64,000 nt of DNA from the NCBI RefSeq assembly GCF_028765545.1, contig NZ_JARACP010000009.1, positions 147,573-211,572 on the forward strand, read 5' to 3'. Both the position numbers and the translations under genes were made by a program. This document shows, in pieces, positions 18,184 to 28,129 of the stretch (its first letter is position 1; every line of letters begins with the position of its first letter). Under the pieces are notes generated by a model. It did no database searches and was not told the origin of the DNA. It saw nothing but the letters and a program-made list of their open reading frames with translations. Source of the stretch: Aliivibrio sp. S4MY1 (GTDB taxonomy: Bacteria; Pseudomonadota; Gammaproteobacteria; Enterobacterales; Vibrionaceae).

Positions 18184-19580
18184 TATATTTCTCCTAACTG
18201 TTTATGCCACCATGTGACAGCTTTTCCTTGCCTAGAGACCCAAACCACCACGGTATGACCTTCTTTTACTGTAAAGTTTAGTTCATTCCCTAAATATTGA
18301 ATTTGATTCTCACCAGGTTCAATATTTTTACTTGTCACACTTATAACACCCGGCAATGTTTGCCAACTACGCGTATCTGGCTGCTCTGTCAGTGAGTTAA
18401 AAATAGTTAACACTGCATTAGCGAGCTCTTCCTCTTTGGTGTTTCTTGATGTTTTTCGTAGTTCATCTTTTGCTACAACACGTAAAGCCTGTCGAATAAC
18501 CATTGCGGGGATACGCTCATTCAAATCATTACGAGCCATCAAGGTGACATCAGCAACAGGATCTGAATTTAACGCTTTATCATTCACTTTAAGTGGCGTA
18601 AAAACTTCACGGTTTGTCGTTTTATAATAAGGCAGAGCTAGATTGTATTGAACAAAGTTACCTTGACTATCCCACATTGGCAATCGTAATCGCCAATCTG
18701 ACAGTTGTGGCAAAATACCTTGCTCATCAATAATAATGACACGGCTATCCGTTCGATTAGGAACCTGATATTCACCATACTTCTGCTCTAACATTCGAAT
18801 GTCATTACGCATACCAAGACGACGAGCAAGGCGCTGCACAGATTCAATAACCGTCTTATTATTTGGAGCAACGGCTAAGGCTCTTTTATAGTCGATATAC
18901 GCATCGCTGTAATTGCGGTTCGTTTCATATAACAAGCCAGAGTAGTAGAACAAATAGCCATTTTGCACCGCTGCCAGCTTATCACCCACATCAGGATAAT
19001 TAGCTAAAATCGCGCCGACATTCGCATCTACACCTTGTTTCTTTGCTTCTTTCTCTGCAGAACGTAAGTCTTTCTCACGATCTCTTTTAGCTTGTTCTTG
19101 AATATAGTTTGCTTTACGAATTTCAACCAAAGCACCGTCTAAATCATTATTCTTTAAATAATTCAATGAAAGATACAAGTGCAAATAACCGAGCTCATAA
19201 TCCGCTGGTTTATAGTCAATTAAATTATCATTTGTCACCAGAGAGCCGACTTGGTTCGCCGAATCTGAAACAGAGATAACCGCTTGATCACTTTGCACTC
19301 TTGCCGCCTGCTCTGCGGTTTCAAAATCAGATTTACTGACCGTATAATGCTCACTAAGTAAAGCCACTCGACCACGCTCTAAGTTATCGAGAATAGGACC
19401 GCCGATCTCAATAGGCTCTTCACTATAGGCAAGTTTAGAATCACCATTTTTAACTAACTGATAAGTGTCATCTGTTTGTGCAGAATAATGGCTAAACAAG
19501 TTACCGACAGACAGATTCGCACACCCTGTCATTAGCAGAGTAAAAGACAATACAATGGTTTTTTTTGATATCGATGTCAT
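18183..19580 (-). CDS. COG3014-type lipoprotein with a TPR-like region
   Basis: About 465 aa from the ATG at 19580, giving a signal peptide with lipobox LLMTGC. An in-frame TTG at 19619 is possible but would bury the signal peptide. The middle (about 130-250) has TPR-like helices (GYLHLYLSLNYLKNNDLDGALVEIRKA; YSDAYIDYKRALAVAPNNKTVIE). The C-terminal half is beta-rich and ends WWHKQLGEI. It belongs to a conserved uncharacterised family and is coupled to ycfL by a one-base overlap, so it probably acts with YcfL and LpoB at the outer membrane. In E. coli the hinT-ycfL junction lacks it. Confidence 0.8.
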   Translation of the reverse strand: MTSISKKTIVLSFTLLMTGCANLSVGNLFSHYSAQTDDTYQLVKNGDSKLAYSEEPIEIGGPILDNLERGRVALLSEHYTVSKSDFETAEQAARVQSDQAVISVSDSANQVGSLVTNDNLIDYKPADYELGYLHLYLSLNYLKNNDLDGALVEIRKANYIQEQAKRDREKDLRSAEKEAKKQGVDANVGAILANYPDVGDKLAAVQNGYLFYYSGLLYETNRNYSDAYIDYKRALAVAPNNKTVIESVQRLARRLGMRNDIRMLEQKYGEYQVPNRTDSRVIIIDEQGILPQLSDWRLRLPMWDSQGNFVQYNLALPYYKTTNREVFTPLKVNDKALNSDPVADVTLMARNDLNERIPAMVIRQALRVVAKDELRKTSRNTKEEELANAVLTIFNSLTEQPDTRSWQTLPGVISVTSKNIEPGENQIQYLGNELNFTVKEGHTVVVWVSRQGKAVTWWHKQLGEI

Positions 19581-19646
19581 TAAAATAGAATGCTCTTGAT
19601 TGGAAAAGTAAGGCCCCAACTATCAGAGCCTTATATTAGCGATCTA

Positions 19647-19997
19647 TTAGCTTAATAGCATTGGACCCAATGGACGTCCGCCCACAAGGTGCATATGAAT
19701 ATGGTATACCTCTTGGCCGCCATGAGGATTACAATTAACAATTAAGCGGTAACCATCTTTGGCAATACCTTCGTCAATCGCAATTTTCTTAGCTACAGTA
19801 AACAAACGTCCCATAACTAGCTCATCTTCAGCTTCTACGTCATTTGTTGTCGGGATCAGCTTATTAGGAATAATCAATACGTGGCTCGGCGCACGCGGGT
19901 TAATATCACGAAACGCAGTAACTAAATCATCTTGATAAACCACATCCGCAGGGATCTCTTTGCGAATAATTTTACTAAAAATCGTTTCTTCAGCCAT
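19647..19997 (-). CDS. hinT: HIT-family purine nucleoside phosphoramidase HinT
   Basis: 116 aa from ATG 19997 ([11 protein letters not shown]), which has a GGAGAGG ribosome-binding site; seven extra upstream codons are not needed. HIT signature HIHMH is in [14 protein letters not shown] near the C-terminus, with the conserved [13 protein letters not shown] before it. It hydrolyses AMP-N phosphoramidates and removes adenylate from lysyl-AMP. First gene of the block resembling E. coli hinT-ycfL-lpoB. Confidence 0.95.
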   Translation of the reverse strand: MAEETIFSKIIRKEIPADVVYQDDLVTAFRDINPRAPSHVLIIPNKLIPTTNDVEAEDELVMGRLFTVAKKIAIDEGIAKDGYRLIVNCNPHGGQEVYHIHMHLVGGRPLGPMLLS

Positions 19998-20299
19998 GAA
20001 GCCTCTCCAATAAAACACAGTTTTTTATTTACTATTAGCTCTAGTATGCGTCACAAATTTGTCGAAAACAATCACTTGAATCATAAGTTCAGCACAAATA
20101 ATGTCTTGATACATAAAAATCCATTTAAAAATTTGAGAGTGACCTCTCGCTACGAATTACCTATTTTATAGATATCGTCACAATTAGTGATACTAAATAA
20201 CCATACTATCAATAATATTGTCATCATATTAAGACACTGCCTCACAACTGAGGCTTCGATGTTACATTTAATACAATTATTATATAAGAGAGATAGAAC
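19998..20299. other. Divergent hinT / chemoreceptor intergenic region
   Basis: 302 AT-rich bases with the two divergent promoters. No confident operator or RNA was recognised. Confidence 0.5.
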
Positions 20300-22291
20300 A
20301 TGAACAGTTCGGTAGTACGTCGAATGTATGCAGGATTTTCACTAATTGTGATCCTGTTTATAACGACGGTTATACTAATGCTCAATGGAACGAGTAATAT
20401 TCACACTCAAATGAAATCCGTTTCTTCTGAATCATTACCTTTGGTCAGTTTATCCAACGAAACGAGCGTTGCCCTTCTTGCTGCAGACAAATCATTTAAA
20501 GACTTTTTAACGACACGTGATCCTTCTCAAATGCAACAGTCAAGAGAGCAGTTCACTTCAGCACAAGAAACATTTAACTCAACCTTTAAGCGCTTAACAA
20601 CGGTAGCAGAACAAAAAAATACCGGCGCTCAGCAACGAACTGAACTCGCCGCTATTCAACAAGCGTATTTCACAGAAGCTAGAGTAGCCATGAACAACTA
20701 CCAAGCTTTATTACTTGCTGAAGATGAAAAACAGAAATCAATCCGTAACTTCCAACGCCTTTACACTGAATTAAGTGTTCGCATGAAGGAATACGTTAAC
20801 GACCAAGAAAGCATTGCCGTTAAAATGATGGCAAAAAGTTACTTTGTTAAACTAGAAGATGCAGAATTAATCACCTCTGACGCACTAGCAAGCAACGATA
20901 TTGAGTTTGTAAAAAAAGCCGTTAACCAAAACAAAAAAGCCGTTACCCATTTAAACTACGCGTATCGCGGTTTAGTTAATCAGTTACCACAATTAAAAGA
21001 AACCTTTGATAAACCCGTTAATCAATTTAGTAATGAAGTCGGTAAAAAAGAAGGCATCCTAAATACACACTTTGCTTATCTAAATGCTACCGATACCCTT
21101 TACAGTAATATCTCTAATCTGGCTCGCCAAATTGATAGCGCACTGGTTTTATTAACCTCATTTAATGAATTAGCAAATCAAGACTTACAACAGTCATTGC
21201 AAATTGCAGAAGATATCTACCAACAAAGCGTATATAAAGCGATTGTATTAGGTATTGTGGTTTCGCTACTTGCTACCTTTATTGGTTATCACCTTGCATC
21301 ATCAGTTCGCACACCATTAAAAAATATGCTACGTATTTTAGAGTCATTGACTTCTGGTGATATGACTCAACGAATTGAAACCAAAAGAAATACCGAATTC
21401 AGCCGTGTTTCTCGTCACATTAATACACTGGCTGATAATCTACAAAAAGTACTACTGCAACTCAGTGCTGCCTCAGACGAATTGACCGAGGTTGCTCAAA
21501 ATAACAGCTCAACGGCTGAAAGAGCAAAACAACAACTGCTAAATCAACGCGAACAAACCACTAGCGTTGCCGCGGCGATGACTCAAATGGAACACTCAGT
21601 TGTTGAAGTTGCCTCAAGCTCAGAAAGCTCACTACTTAAGGTTCAAGAAGTAGAAGCGGCCTCTGAACATGGTCAACAAGTGATGCAAAGTAACTTGCAA
21701 ACCATTGAGCAGCTATCAAGTCGTCTTGATGAATCAGTTCAAGCCGTAGGTAATTTACAAAAAGTTAGCGGGGAAATTGGTTCTATTCTTGATGTGATCA
21801 ATAACATTGCAGAGCAAACTAACCTACTTGCACTAAACGCCGCGATTGAAGCAGCACGCGCAGGTGAGCAAGGACGTGGCTTTGCCGTAGTAGCTGATGA
21901 GGTTCGTATTCTTGCTCAACGTACTGCAAAATCAACCTCTGAAATTGAAGTCATGATTGCCAACCTTCAATCCAGCTCTAAAACTACCACCACCGTGATT
22001 GAAAGCTGTGTAGTCGACATGCAGCAGAGCGTTACTCAAACCAACGAAGCCAACAATGCAATGGTGATGATCCAAAGCCTGATTGATGAGATAAGCCACA
22101 TGAGTAACCATATTTCTCAAGCAGCTAACGAGCAAAGTGCAACCACAACTGAAATTGCACGCAGTCTTGAAGACATTAGTCACATTGCAGAAGAGAACCA
22201 AACCGCAATGAATGATATTGCCAATGTCAGCTCAACATTGAATGAGTTGGCACACCAACAAAGTGATATCGTGCATCAGTTTAAGGTTTAG
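20300..22291 (+). CDS. Methyl-accepting chemotaxis protein
   Basis: 663 aa. First membrane helix about 9-30, a long helical periplasmic sensor (about 31-310), second helix about 312-333 ([20 protein letters not shown]), HAMP (about 334-390), then the signalling domain. The hairpin tip [31 protein letters not shown] is split by the usual glutamate-rich bundle (tip near residue 505). No C-terminal CheR-binding pentapeptide is visible. The 280-residue all-helical sensor fits the helical-bimodular type better than dCache. Ligand unknown. Monocistronic, with a terminator. Confidence 0.95.
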   Translation: MNSSVVRRMYAGFSLIVILFITTVILMLNGTSNIHTQMKSVSSESLPLVSLSNETSVALLAADKSFKDFLTTRDPSQMQQSREQFTSAQETFNSTFKRLTTVAEQKNTGAQQRTELAAIQQAYFTEARVAMNNYQALLLAEDEKQKSIRNFQRLYTELSVRMKEYVNDQESIAVKMMAKSYFVKLEDAELITSDALASNDIEFVKKAVNQNKKAVTHLNYAYRGLVNQLPQLKETFDKPVNQFSNEVGKKEGILNTHFAYLNATDTLYSNISNLARQIDSALVLLTSFNELANQDLQQSLQIAEDIYQQSVYKAIVLGIVVSLLATFIGYHLASSVRTPLKNMLRILESLTSGDMTQRIETKRNTEFSRVSRHINTLADNLQKVLLQLSAASDELTEVAQNNSSTAERAKQQLLNQREQTTSVAAAMTQMEHSVVEVASSSESSLLKVQEVEAASEHGQQVMQSNLQTIEQLSSRLDESVQAVGNLQKVSGEIGSILDVINNIAEQTNLLALNAAIEAARAGEQGRGFAVVADEVRILAQRTAKSTSEIEVMIANLQSSSKTTTTVIESCVVDMQQSVTQTNEANNAMVMIQSLIDEISHMSNHISQAANEQSATTTEIARSLEDISHIAEENQTAMNDIANVSSTLNELAHQQSDIVHQFKV

Positions 22292-22329
22292 TTAAGAGAG
22301 TTAAGCAAATAACCAAGCGACAAAAACAA

Positions 22330-22360
22330 AAAAAGGTGGATACGTTATCCACCTTTTTTA
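22330..22360. terminator. Terminator between the chemoreceptor and GH13 genes
   Basis: 11-bp perfect stem AAAGGTGGATA/TATCCACCTTT with a CGT loop and A/T tails. Confidence 0.9.
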
Positions 22361-22394
22361 TGTCTGCTTATTAGCGTTTTTATTCTGGTAATAG

Positions 22395-23792
22395 TTACCG
22401 TGAAAACAACAGATACGAGTTTGCAGGAATAAAGAATCTAAGGTTTCCCTGCTGAGGTGCGTAATAACTGTGCGAGGTTCTTTCTAACCACACCACATCC
22501 GATTTTACCGCCATATTCACTTCAATATTATGGGCAGATTTATTGATTGCCACGATACCACTTTCCCCTCTTTCGAAGATCAAATGATCATCACTTGCAG
22601 CGACGTGTTTTTGTAGCTCACCATACATATCATGATGAAAAGCAATCAGTGTCGCCATGCGATCAGAATGCCACTCATCTTTCCATCTTGGTTCACCTGC
22701 GCCATTTTTTATGCCACTGACATCAAGCTCAGAATAAATCAGAGGGATCCCACCATCACGGCCAAACAAATACGCATGCGCAAGCCACTCATTTGCTTCA
22801 CTCATCACAAGCGACTGAAACACTTGGTTATTGGGAATATCATGAGTAGTCGCAAAAGTAATCGCGCGCAGTGGAGACATTGCCATCCCATAAATGTACG
22901 GGTCAATTAAGCTCGTAAAAGAGGCGTCTTTTTCTAGTGCTTGATAAAGAGTATTAAACAAAGGAAAGTCATAAGCGCCTAACTCTGTTTCTTTTAGGTA
23001 TGGGTTTAAAAAGGTTTCGTACTCTTCTTTGGTTGCACCACCATCGGTAATGATCTCACCAAAAATATGAATATCATGGGTGATCTCATCATCCCACACT
23101 TTGCTAAGGTGCTCTAAACTCATGTGCTTGGCGGCATCAATACGAAAGCCTTTCACACCAATCTGTTTTAGCGCCTTTAGGTATGAACGTTGCTGCTCAA
23201 TAACATGCTCATTATCCGCTAACGTTGGTAAACCTGGGTCATGAGGCCCACCTGAGATTCGGCCGTTCTGCACTTCCCATTTGTCATTCCAATTCTCAAT
23301 ACCAAAGGCTTCGACAAAATCAGATTCAGAAAACAGCGGCTCAGATAAATCACCAAACAGTTTTAATGCTTCATACTTCTCAGGGTTACGAGCGTAATCT
23401 TCTCTGTCCCACTGATTTGGGTATTCAAGATCGGCTCTAATGTCTGATTCATTCGCCATGTGATTGAACACTACATCAACATAAACCCACAACCCTAGCT
23501 CAGCCAATCGCTCTACCATGCGTGTAAAATCAAGCGTATTACCAAGGGGGTTATCTATTAAGCGGTAATCTTGAGGTTGGTATCGCTGCCACCACTGAGT
23601 GCCTGATGGCAAGCTTAATGATTTCATGGCAGGAGAAACGAGCACAGAGCGATAACCCAAACGGGCAATCAATTCTGCTTGCTCTGTGATGTGTTCATAG
23701 CGCCAATCGAAAGCATGTAGGATGACATTACTCATCGCTGGCACTTCAGCTGAATGGCATTGTGTTTGCTGGTTCATTATTTTTTTATCCAT
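22395..23792 (-). CDS. GH13 alpha-amylase family enzyme, cytoplasmic
   Basis: 465 aa with no signal peptide. The four GH13 regions are present: DVVFNH (about 106-111), GFRIDAAKH with nucleophile Asp219, FGEIITDG with acid/base Glu246, and FATTHD with Asp318. The C-terminal domain ends LRFFIPANSYLLFSR. Length and lack of a leader suggest an intracellular amylase acting on imported or stored glucans rather than a secreted starch degrader. The start is uncertain: ATG at 23792, 23777 (MNQQTQ) and a later MSNVILHAFDW are all possible. Confidence 0.88.
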   Translation of the reverse strand: MDKKIMNQQTQCHSAEVPAMSNVILHAFDWRYEHITEQAELIARLGYRSVLVSPAMKSLSLPSGTQWWQRYQPQDYRLIDNPLGNTLDFTRMVERLAELGLWVYVDVVFNHMANESDIRADLEYPNQWDREDYARNPEKYEALKLFGDLSEPLFSESDFVEAFGIENWNDKWEVQNGRISGGPHDPGLPTLADNEHVIEQQRSYLKALKQIGVKGFRIDAAKHMSLEHLSKVWDDEITHDIHIFGEIITDGGATKEEYETFLNPYLKETELGAYDFPLFNTLYQALEKDASFTSLIDPYIYGMAMSPLRAITFATTHDIPNNQVFQSLVMSEANEWLAHAYLFGRDGGIPLIYSELDVSGIKNGAGEPRWKDEWHSDRMATLIAFHHDMYGELQKHVAASDDHLIFERGESGIVAINKSAHNIEVNMAVKSDVVWLERTSHSYYAPQQGNLRFFIPANSYLLFSR

Positions 23793-23940
23793 TACATAAC
23801 ATCATTCAATTATAAAAAGTTCCCATTTTCCTTCCCTCCTCCCTTAATCGATAAAATCCAGTAGGAGATCTTAGGCGTAGAAGAGAAAGATAAGCAGTAC
23901 TCTATAGCGATACCGTAAAGGATACTAATGATAACTCACT

Positions 23941-24414
23941 CTATAATAACAAGTTATCTTCTATTGGGATAAAGCGATCAGCAGCTTCTATAAGTGAATT
24001 AGCCGTTAAATTTTGCACGCCATACACTTCAACTTCTTTATTAAAACGTGACTGAATTCGCTTAACGAGTAAGTCAAAATCCCCATCGCCAGACAAAATA
24101 ACCACAATATCCGCCTGCTCTGCTAACTCAATCGCATCAAGGGTGATACCTACGTCCCAATCGCCTTTTGCTGACCCATCACGACGCTGAATAAAAGGCT
24201 TAAGCTTTACATCAAAACCAATACCACGAAGGATATTATGAAACTGCTTTTGTTTGTCATCACTGCGCGCAATCGCATACGCATTAGCCCCAACCACCTT
24301 ACGGCCATCGGTCACTTTTGCCCATAATGCGTTGTAATCAAAATGACGTTGGTAAACATCACGCGTGGTGTAATAAATATTTTGTACATCAACAAGAATC
24401 GCAACGGTTTTCAT
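23941..24414 (-). CDS. NYN domain (LabA/DUF88) nuclease-like protein
   Basis: 157 aa from ATG 24414, which has an AGGAAGG ribosome-binding site; upstream codons to 24441 are unlikely to be used. NYN/PIN-like acidic residues are visible: ILVDVQNIYY (Asp), KGDWDVGITLDAIELA (two Asp) and ILSGDGDFDLLV (Asp). The family is expected to be metal-dependent RNases. It is divergent from a tRNA/rRNA methyltransferase-like gene, with a 94-base shared promoter region. RNA substrate unknown. Confidence 0.88.
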   Translation of the reverse strand: MKTVAILVDVQNIYYTTRDVYQRHFDYNALWAKVTDGRKVVGANAYAIARSDDKQKQFHNILRGIGFDVKLKPFIQRRDGSAKGDWDVGITLDAIELAEQADIVVILSGDGDFDLLVKRIQSRFNKEVEVYGVQNLTANSLIEAADRFIPIEDNLLL

Positions 24415-24508
24415 ATTTCGCCTTCCTAGGAAATTATCCAATGAGTCTATATGAATCCCTTTAATTTAGGTATACTTCGCGCAAATTTTGTATTGGAAAG
24501 ACGGTAAA

Positions 24509-24967
24509 ATGACTAAAGGCTACTCTTGTATTGGATTGGTAAACCCAAAAACACCTGAAAACGTAGGCTCGGTAATGCGAGCGGCAGGCTGCTATGGCGT
24601 AAACTCGGTATTCTACACGGGCAGACGTTACGATATTGCAAAGCAGTTTTGTACGGATACAAAAAGCCAGCATCTTAACGTTCCATTGATCGGCGTTGAA
24701 GATCTAAAAGACATCATTCCTTTAGATTGTGTGCCAGTCGCGGTTGATTTAATTGAAGGCGCTAAACCACTGCCAGATTACAAGCACCCACCACGTGCGT
24801 TTTACATTTTTGGCCCAGAAGATGGCACATTGAAAAAAGAGATCACCGATTTCTGCCGTGAGACGATTTATGTCCCAACCAATGGCTGCATGAACTTAGC
24901 CGCTGCTGTGAACGTGATCATGTACGATCGCATGGCAAAAGGCGAAAACTTCTCCAACCATAAATAA
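24509..24967 (+). CDS. TrmH/SpoU-family RNA methyltransferase
   Basis: 152 aa from ATG 24509 (MTKGYSCIGL); an upstream TTG at 24488 is less likely. SPOUT-fold motifs: LVNPKTPENVGSVMRAAGCYG (motif 1), FGPEDGTL (motif 2) and VPTNGCMNLAAAVNVIMYDR (motif 3, forming the knot with SAM). It lacks an extra RNA-binding N-terminal domain, like TrmL-size enzymes, but the motif 3 wording differs from TrmL. Target nucleotide unknown. It precedes the kinase-like gene by 34 bases and is probably co-transcribed. Confidence 0.88.
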   Translation: MTKGYSCIGLVNPKTPENVGSVMRAAGCYGVNSVFYTGRRYDIAKQFCTDTKSQHLNVPLIGVEDLKDIIPLDCVPVAVDLIEGAKPLPDYKHPPRAFYIFGPEDGTLKKEITDFCRETIYVPTNGCMNLAAAVNVIMYDRMAKGENFSNHK

Positions 24968-25001
24968 TCTACGTTAAGCTAGATGAATAAAGGAACTCGA
25001 C

Positions 25002-25979
25002 ATGTTTGATTTATCACGTATTTCGGGTTTCGAAAACGCATCAATTACCCAAACCGATACCCTACAAACCTTGTGGGGCGGCTATGGGGAGTTGGTGCGT
25101 TTGCATTTAACCCAAGCACCCATCTCTTCTATTATCATTAAACAGATCACCTTACCCAAGCCTAAAGTGCATCCTAGGGGTTGGAATACAGATTTATCAC
25201 ACCAACGTAAACTCGACTCATACCAAGTGGAACTCAATTGGTATCAAGATTACGCCAATGCAGTTTCTACCCATTGTCCTGTGCCGCGCTGTTTATATGT
25301 AGAGCAGCGAGATAACGAGCTCATCTTAGTATTGGAAGATTTAGCGACTTGCGGATTTCCAATCGTAAAAACTGGACCATTACAAACCAGCGCCTCAATA
25401 AATGAAACCAAAGCCTGCTTAACTTGGCTTGCAAACTTTCATGCAGCACACCTTAATGTTGAGCCTATTGGCTTATGGCAAACTGGCACTTATTGGCATT
25501 TAGATACGCGCCCTGATGAGCTTGAAGCCTTAACGGACATACCATTAGAAGACGCTGCGCTTAAGATTGATGAAACACTAAAAAACACCCGTTACCAAAC
25601 CTTGGTTCATGGTGATGCTAAGTTAGCGAACTTCTGCTTTTCTGAAGATGGCGAGCAAGTCGCTGCTGTTGATTTTCAATATGTGGGTAAAGGCTGCGGT
25701 ATGAAGGATGTGATCTTGTTTATCAGCAGTGCAATAAAGCCAGAACAGTGCGCAGAGCTTGAGAGTGAGCTGTTAGATCATTACTTTAGTCAGCTTAAAA
25801 GCGCCCTATTACGTTTAGGTCACACAAAAGCAAGTGACGATATTGAGCAAGCGTGGCGACCACTGTTTTGCATTGCTTGGGCTGATTTTCAACGCTTTGT
25901 AAAAGGCTGGAGCCCAGAGCATTGGAAGATTAATGGGTATACTGAAGAACTTAAAGAAAGAGCGCTGAAGGTTTTGTAG
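25002..25979 (+). CDS. CHK-like (ecdysteroid kinase/APH fold) phosphotransferase
   Basis: 325 aa. The catalytic loop is LVHGDAKLANFCF (HGD...N) and the metal-binding loop is AVDFQYVGKGCGMKDVILF, the form typical of the CHK/EcKinase-like branch. The N-terminal lobe has IIIKQITLP with the ATP-binding Lys. Small-molecule kinase of unknown substrate. It lies 34 bases after the TrmH-like gene, has an AAAGGA ribosome-binding site, and ends in a terminator. Confidence 0.82.
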   Translation: MFDLSRISGFENASITQTDTLQTLWGGYGELVRLHLTQAPISSIIIKQITLPKPKVHPRGWNTDLSHQRKLDSYQVELNWYQDYANAVSTHCPVPRCLYVEQRDNELILVLEDLATCGFPIVKTGPLQTSASINETKACLTWLANFHAAHLNVEPIGLWQTGTYWHLDTRPDELEALTDIPLEDAALKIDETLKNTRYQTLVHGDAKLANFCFSEDGEQVAAVDFQYVGKGCGMKDVILFISSAIKPEQCAELESELLDHYFSQLKSALLRLGHTKASDDIEQAWRPLFCIAWADFQRFVKGWSPEHWKINGYTEELKERALKVL

Positions 25980-25981
25980 GG

Positions 25982-26009
25982 AAAGGTCGCAAGTGAGCGA
26001 CCTTTTTTC
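25982..26009 (+). terminator. Terminator after the CHK-like kinase gene
   Basis: AAAGGTCGC/GCGACCTTT stem with an AAGTGA loop and a T run. Confidence 0.88.
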
Positions 26010-26132
26010 TATGGGTGTAGCTGTTAACTTGTTTCTGGATAGAAATGGGCGAGCATTGATGCTCTAAGTCATGAAGTTCGGATAAGCTAGGTTTATGACA
26101 TAATATGATTAGAGAACCATTCTCGGTTCAGT

Positions 26133-27947
26133 TTAAAAATCTATCTTATCAAGCCACTCGACATGCTTTGTACGTTCTTCTTGCTGCCATTTCATATTCC
26201 AAATCCAATCATCAAATCTTGGTGAGCAATCAGAACACTTATCACAATGCCTTTGTTTAAATCCTGACATAAACTCTGGTCCACCCGAGTTATCAAATGC
26301 TTTGATCAGCAAGTTCCCAGTTCCAACTGTATACTTATGCTTTAAACAAGTCATGATAGACATACTCAGAGAGTGCATTCCCAACTGTTTGGCTATCATT
26401 CCTCTCGGTCGGTAATCAACGAACATATGTTCACAATGACCAATAATATTTGTAGGGTCATAGTTGGCTAAACCTATTGCGATGAACTGACCTTCTCTCG
26501 AAGTAGGATCGTCTGGGTCCATTCCAAGGTTTTTAGCCATATCAGCAAAGAACTGCTTTTGCTCTTCAATACTAGCTTCAAAAAGTGGCTTTCGTTCTTC
26601 TTTATTAGCCATTACATTATCAAGCGCATCCAATAACTCTTCAGCACTCGAACAATGCTCAAGAATTAAAGATCTAACGTCAAACTTCACAATAGTTTTA
26701 AGCTCAGACTGTAAGTTGACCATAAGATACAGCTGCTCAATTTTTCTCATCTCACTAACAATTGACGAGTACATCAATACTGTATGAAGCATCTTTTCAA
26801 ACCACTCATCTAGGAATGCGATAGCTTCATTTGACCCACGTGCATTGTGAATGGTTTTAAACATACCTATAGATAAACTAACATCACACATCAAATCTGC
26901 CAAGATATTAAACTGACTGAGGTTAACCAGTCTGTGGCACATGTTAATTATCTTCTGCAACTGAGCACAAGCCTCATGATATTGCTTGTGTATTTCTCGG
27001 TTCATAAACAAGTATTCAAAACTATCAGATTTAAAGTTCTCATTTGAATGATGTTGCGCATGTAGCTGTTCAACTTGAATACTAAACAATGCGCTTCTTG
27101 CTTTAGCTATCGCTGTTAGACGGTAAGCTGACTCTTTTTGCTCTCTTGCACAGGCAACTAAGTATTCGCATAACTTAAGTTGCTCCTCAATCTGTTCATT
27201 TTTGACTTGTTTATAAGGAGCGATCTTAAAAGCGTAATCAAAGTAAAGTGCAGCCAAGAATCTATCTTTAGCTGGCACAATGCGCGATTGAATAATGTCA
27301 CTAGCTTGCCGATAAAGGTCATCAAATGATCTAGCAAGTAAGAGTTGGTCTAACTTGATATGGTAAGCCTTAAACAAAGCATCACCGACTTGTTCGATAC
27401 GTGTATTCAAAGCTTCTGGTTGCAAGGTCTTACAGTTGTTAACCGCAAGCTTAAGATCTCGTAAAGACAGGAAATCCCAGCATTCTTGAACAGCCACCAA
27501 CAATTTATCGAATGCTACGGAATCGTTTCTTTCTAGCTTATTCTCAACGGGTAAATGGACAGTCAAAGTATCAGTAGATGAGTCTCTTACTTTCTCCAAG
27601 ATCTCTTGATTGTCAGTAACAGAAGCCCAGTAAATTTCTTCGCTAGACACTTCAACAACTACCAATATCACTGGAATATTGAACTTGAGATAATACTGAA
27701 GACGGGAGCGAGAAACCGAGAAAGACAGTTTCTGTCCATCCTCAATAAATGAACAGTTCTCTTGACCTTTAAGCTGAATTTTGAACACGCTCTCTTGACC
27801 AAGAGCTTTTCCGTTTGAATCTTTCAGCTCAATTTCACAGTCAATACCATGATCATTCTGGTCTTCTTGACTTCTGATAATCCAATTGAACGGCGCTTTG
27901 TACTCAAAAATTCGCCCTGCTGCTGTACCAATCTCACCTGCATTCAT
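26133..27947 (-). CDS. DUF4365 nuclease-like protein with large helical C-terminal region (candidate defence gene)
   Basis: 604 aa. The N-terminal about 150 residues form a DUF4365 domain: GEIGTAAGRIFEYKAPFNWI, then DHGIDCEIEL (Asp36, Glu38) and VFKIQLKGQE (Gln58, Lys60), a D...QxK arrangement as in PD-(D/E)xK nucleases. Residues about 170-440 are helical, repeat-like and probably bind a partner or ligand. The C-terminus has RHCDKCSDCS, a Cys cluster that could hold zinc with nearby His residues (GHCEH). DUF4365 proteins often lie in defence islands. It is a single gene with a rearranged upstream neighbour (higA remnant), so horizontal origin is plausible; base composition is not obviously foreign. 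Confidence 0.75.
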   Translation of the reverse strand: MNAGEIGTAAGRIFEYKAPFNWIIRSQEDQNDHGIDCEIELKDSNGKALGQESVFKIQLKGQENCSFIEDGQKLSFSVSRSRLQYYLKFNIPVILVVVEVSSEEIYWASVTDNQEILEKVRDSSTDTLTVHLPVENKLERNDSVAFDKLLVAVQECWDFLSLRDLKLAVNNCKTLQPEALNTRIEQVGDALFKAYHIKLDQLLLARSFDDLYRQASDIIQSRIVPAKDRFLAALYFDYAFKIAPYKQVKNEQIEEQLKLCEYLVACAREQKESAYRLTAIAKARSALFSIQVEQLHAQHHSNENFKSDSFEYLFMNREIHKQYHEACAQLQKIINMCHRLVNLSQFNILADLMCDVSLSIGMFKTIHNARGSNEAIAFLDEWFEKMLHTVLMYSSIVSEMRKIEQLYLMVNLQSELKTIVKFDVRSLILEHCSSAEELLDALDNVMANKEERKPLFEASIEEQKQFFADMAKNLGMDPDDPTSREGQFIAIGLANYDPTNIIGHCEHMFVDYRPRGMIAKQLGMHSLSMSIMTCLKHKYTVGTGNLLIKAFDNSGGPEFMSGFKQRHCDKCSDCSPRFDDWIWNMKWQQEERTKHVEWLDKIDF

Positions 27948-28129
27948 AGTGAAACCTTATAAATTTTAAAGCCTTTATTTTAACCGGAAGCTGCAACAAT
28001 TTAAATGTAAATAGAGCAAATCAAGATGAGAGTTATGTCAAATTACTTTAATTAAGCCAAAACTAGAATCGTAGATATGTAAACGAAAGACACCTCAAAC
28101 TCACTTTGGGGCACAAACGAGTTAGATTA

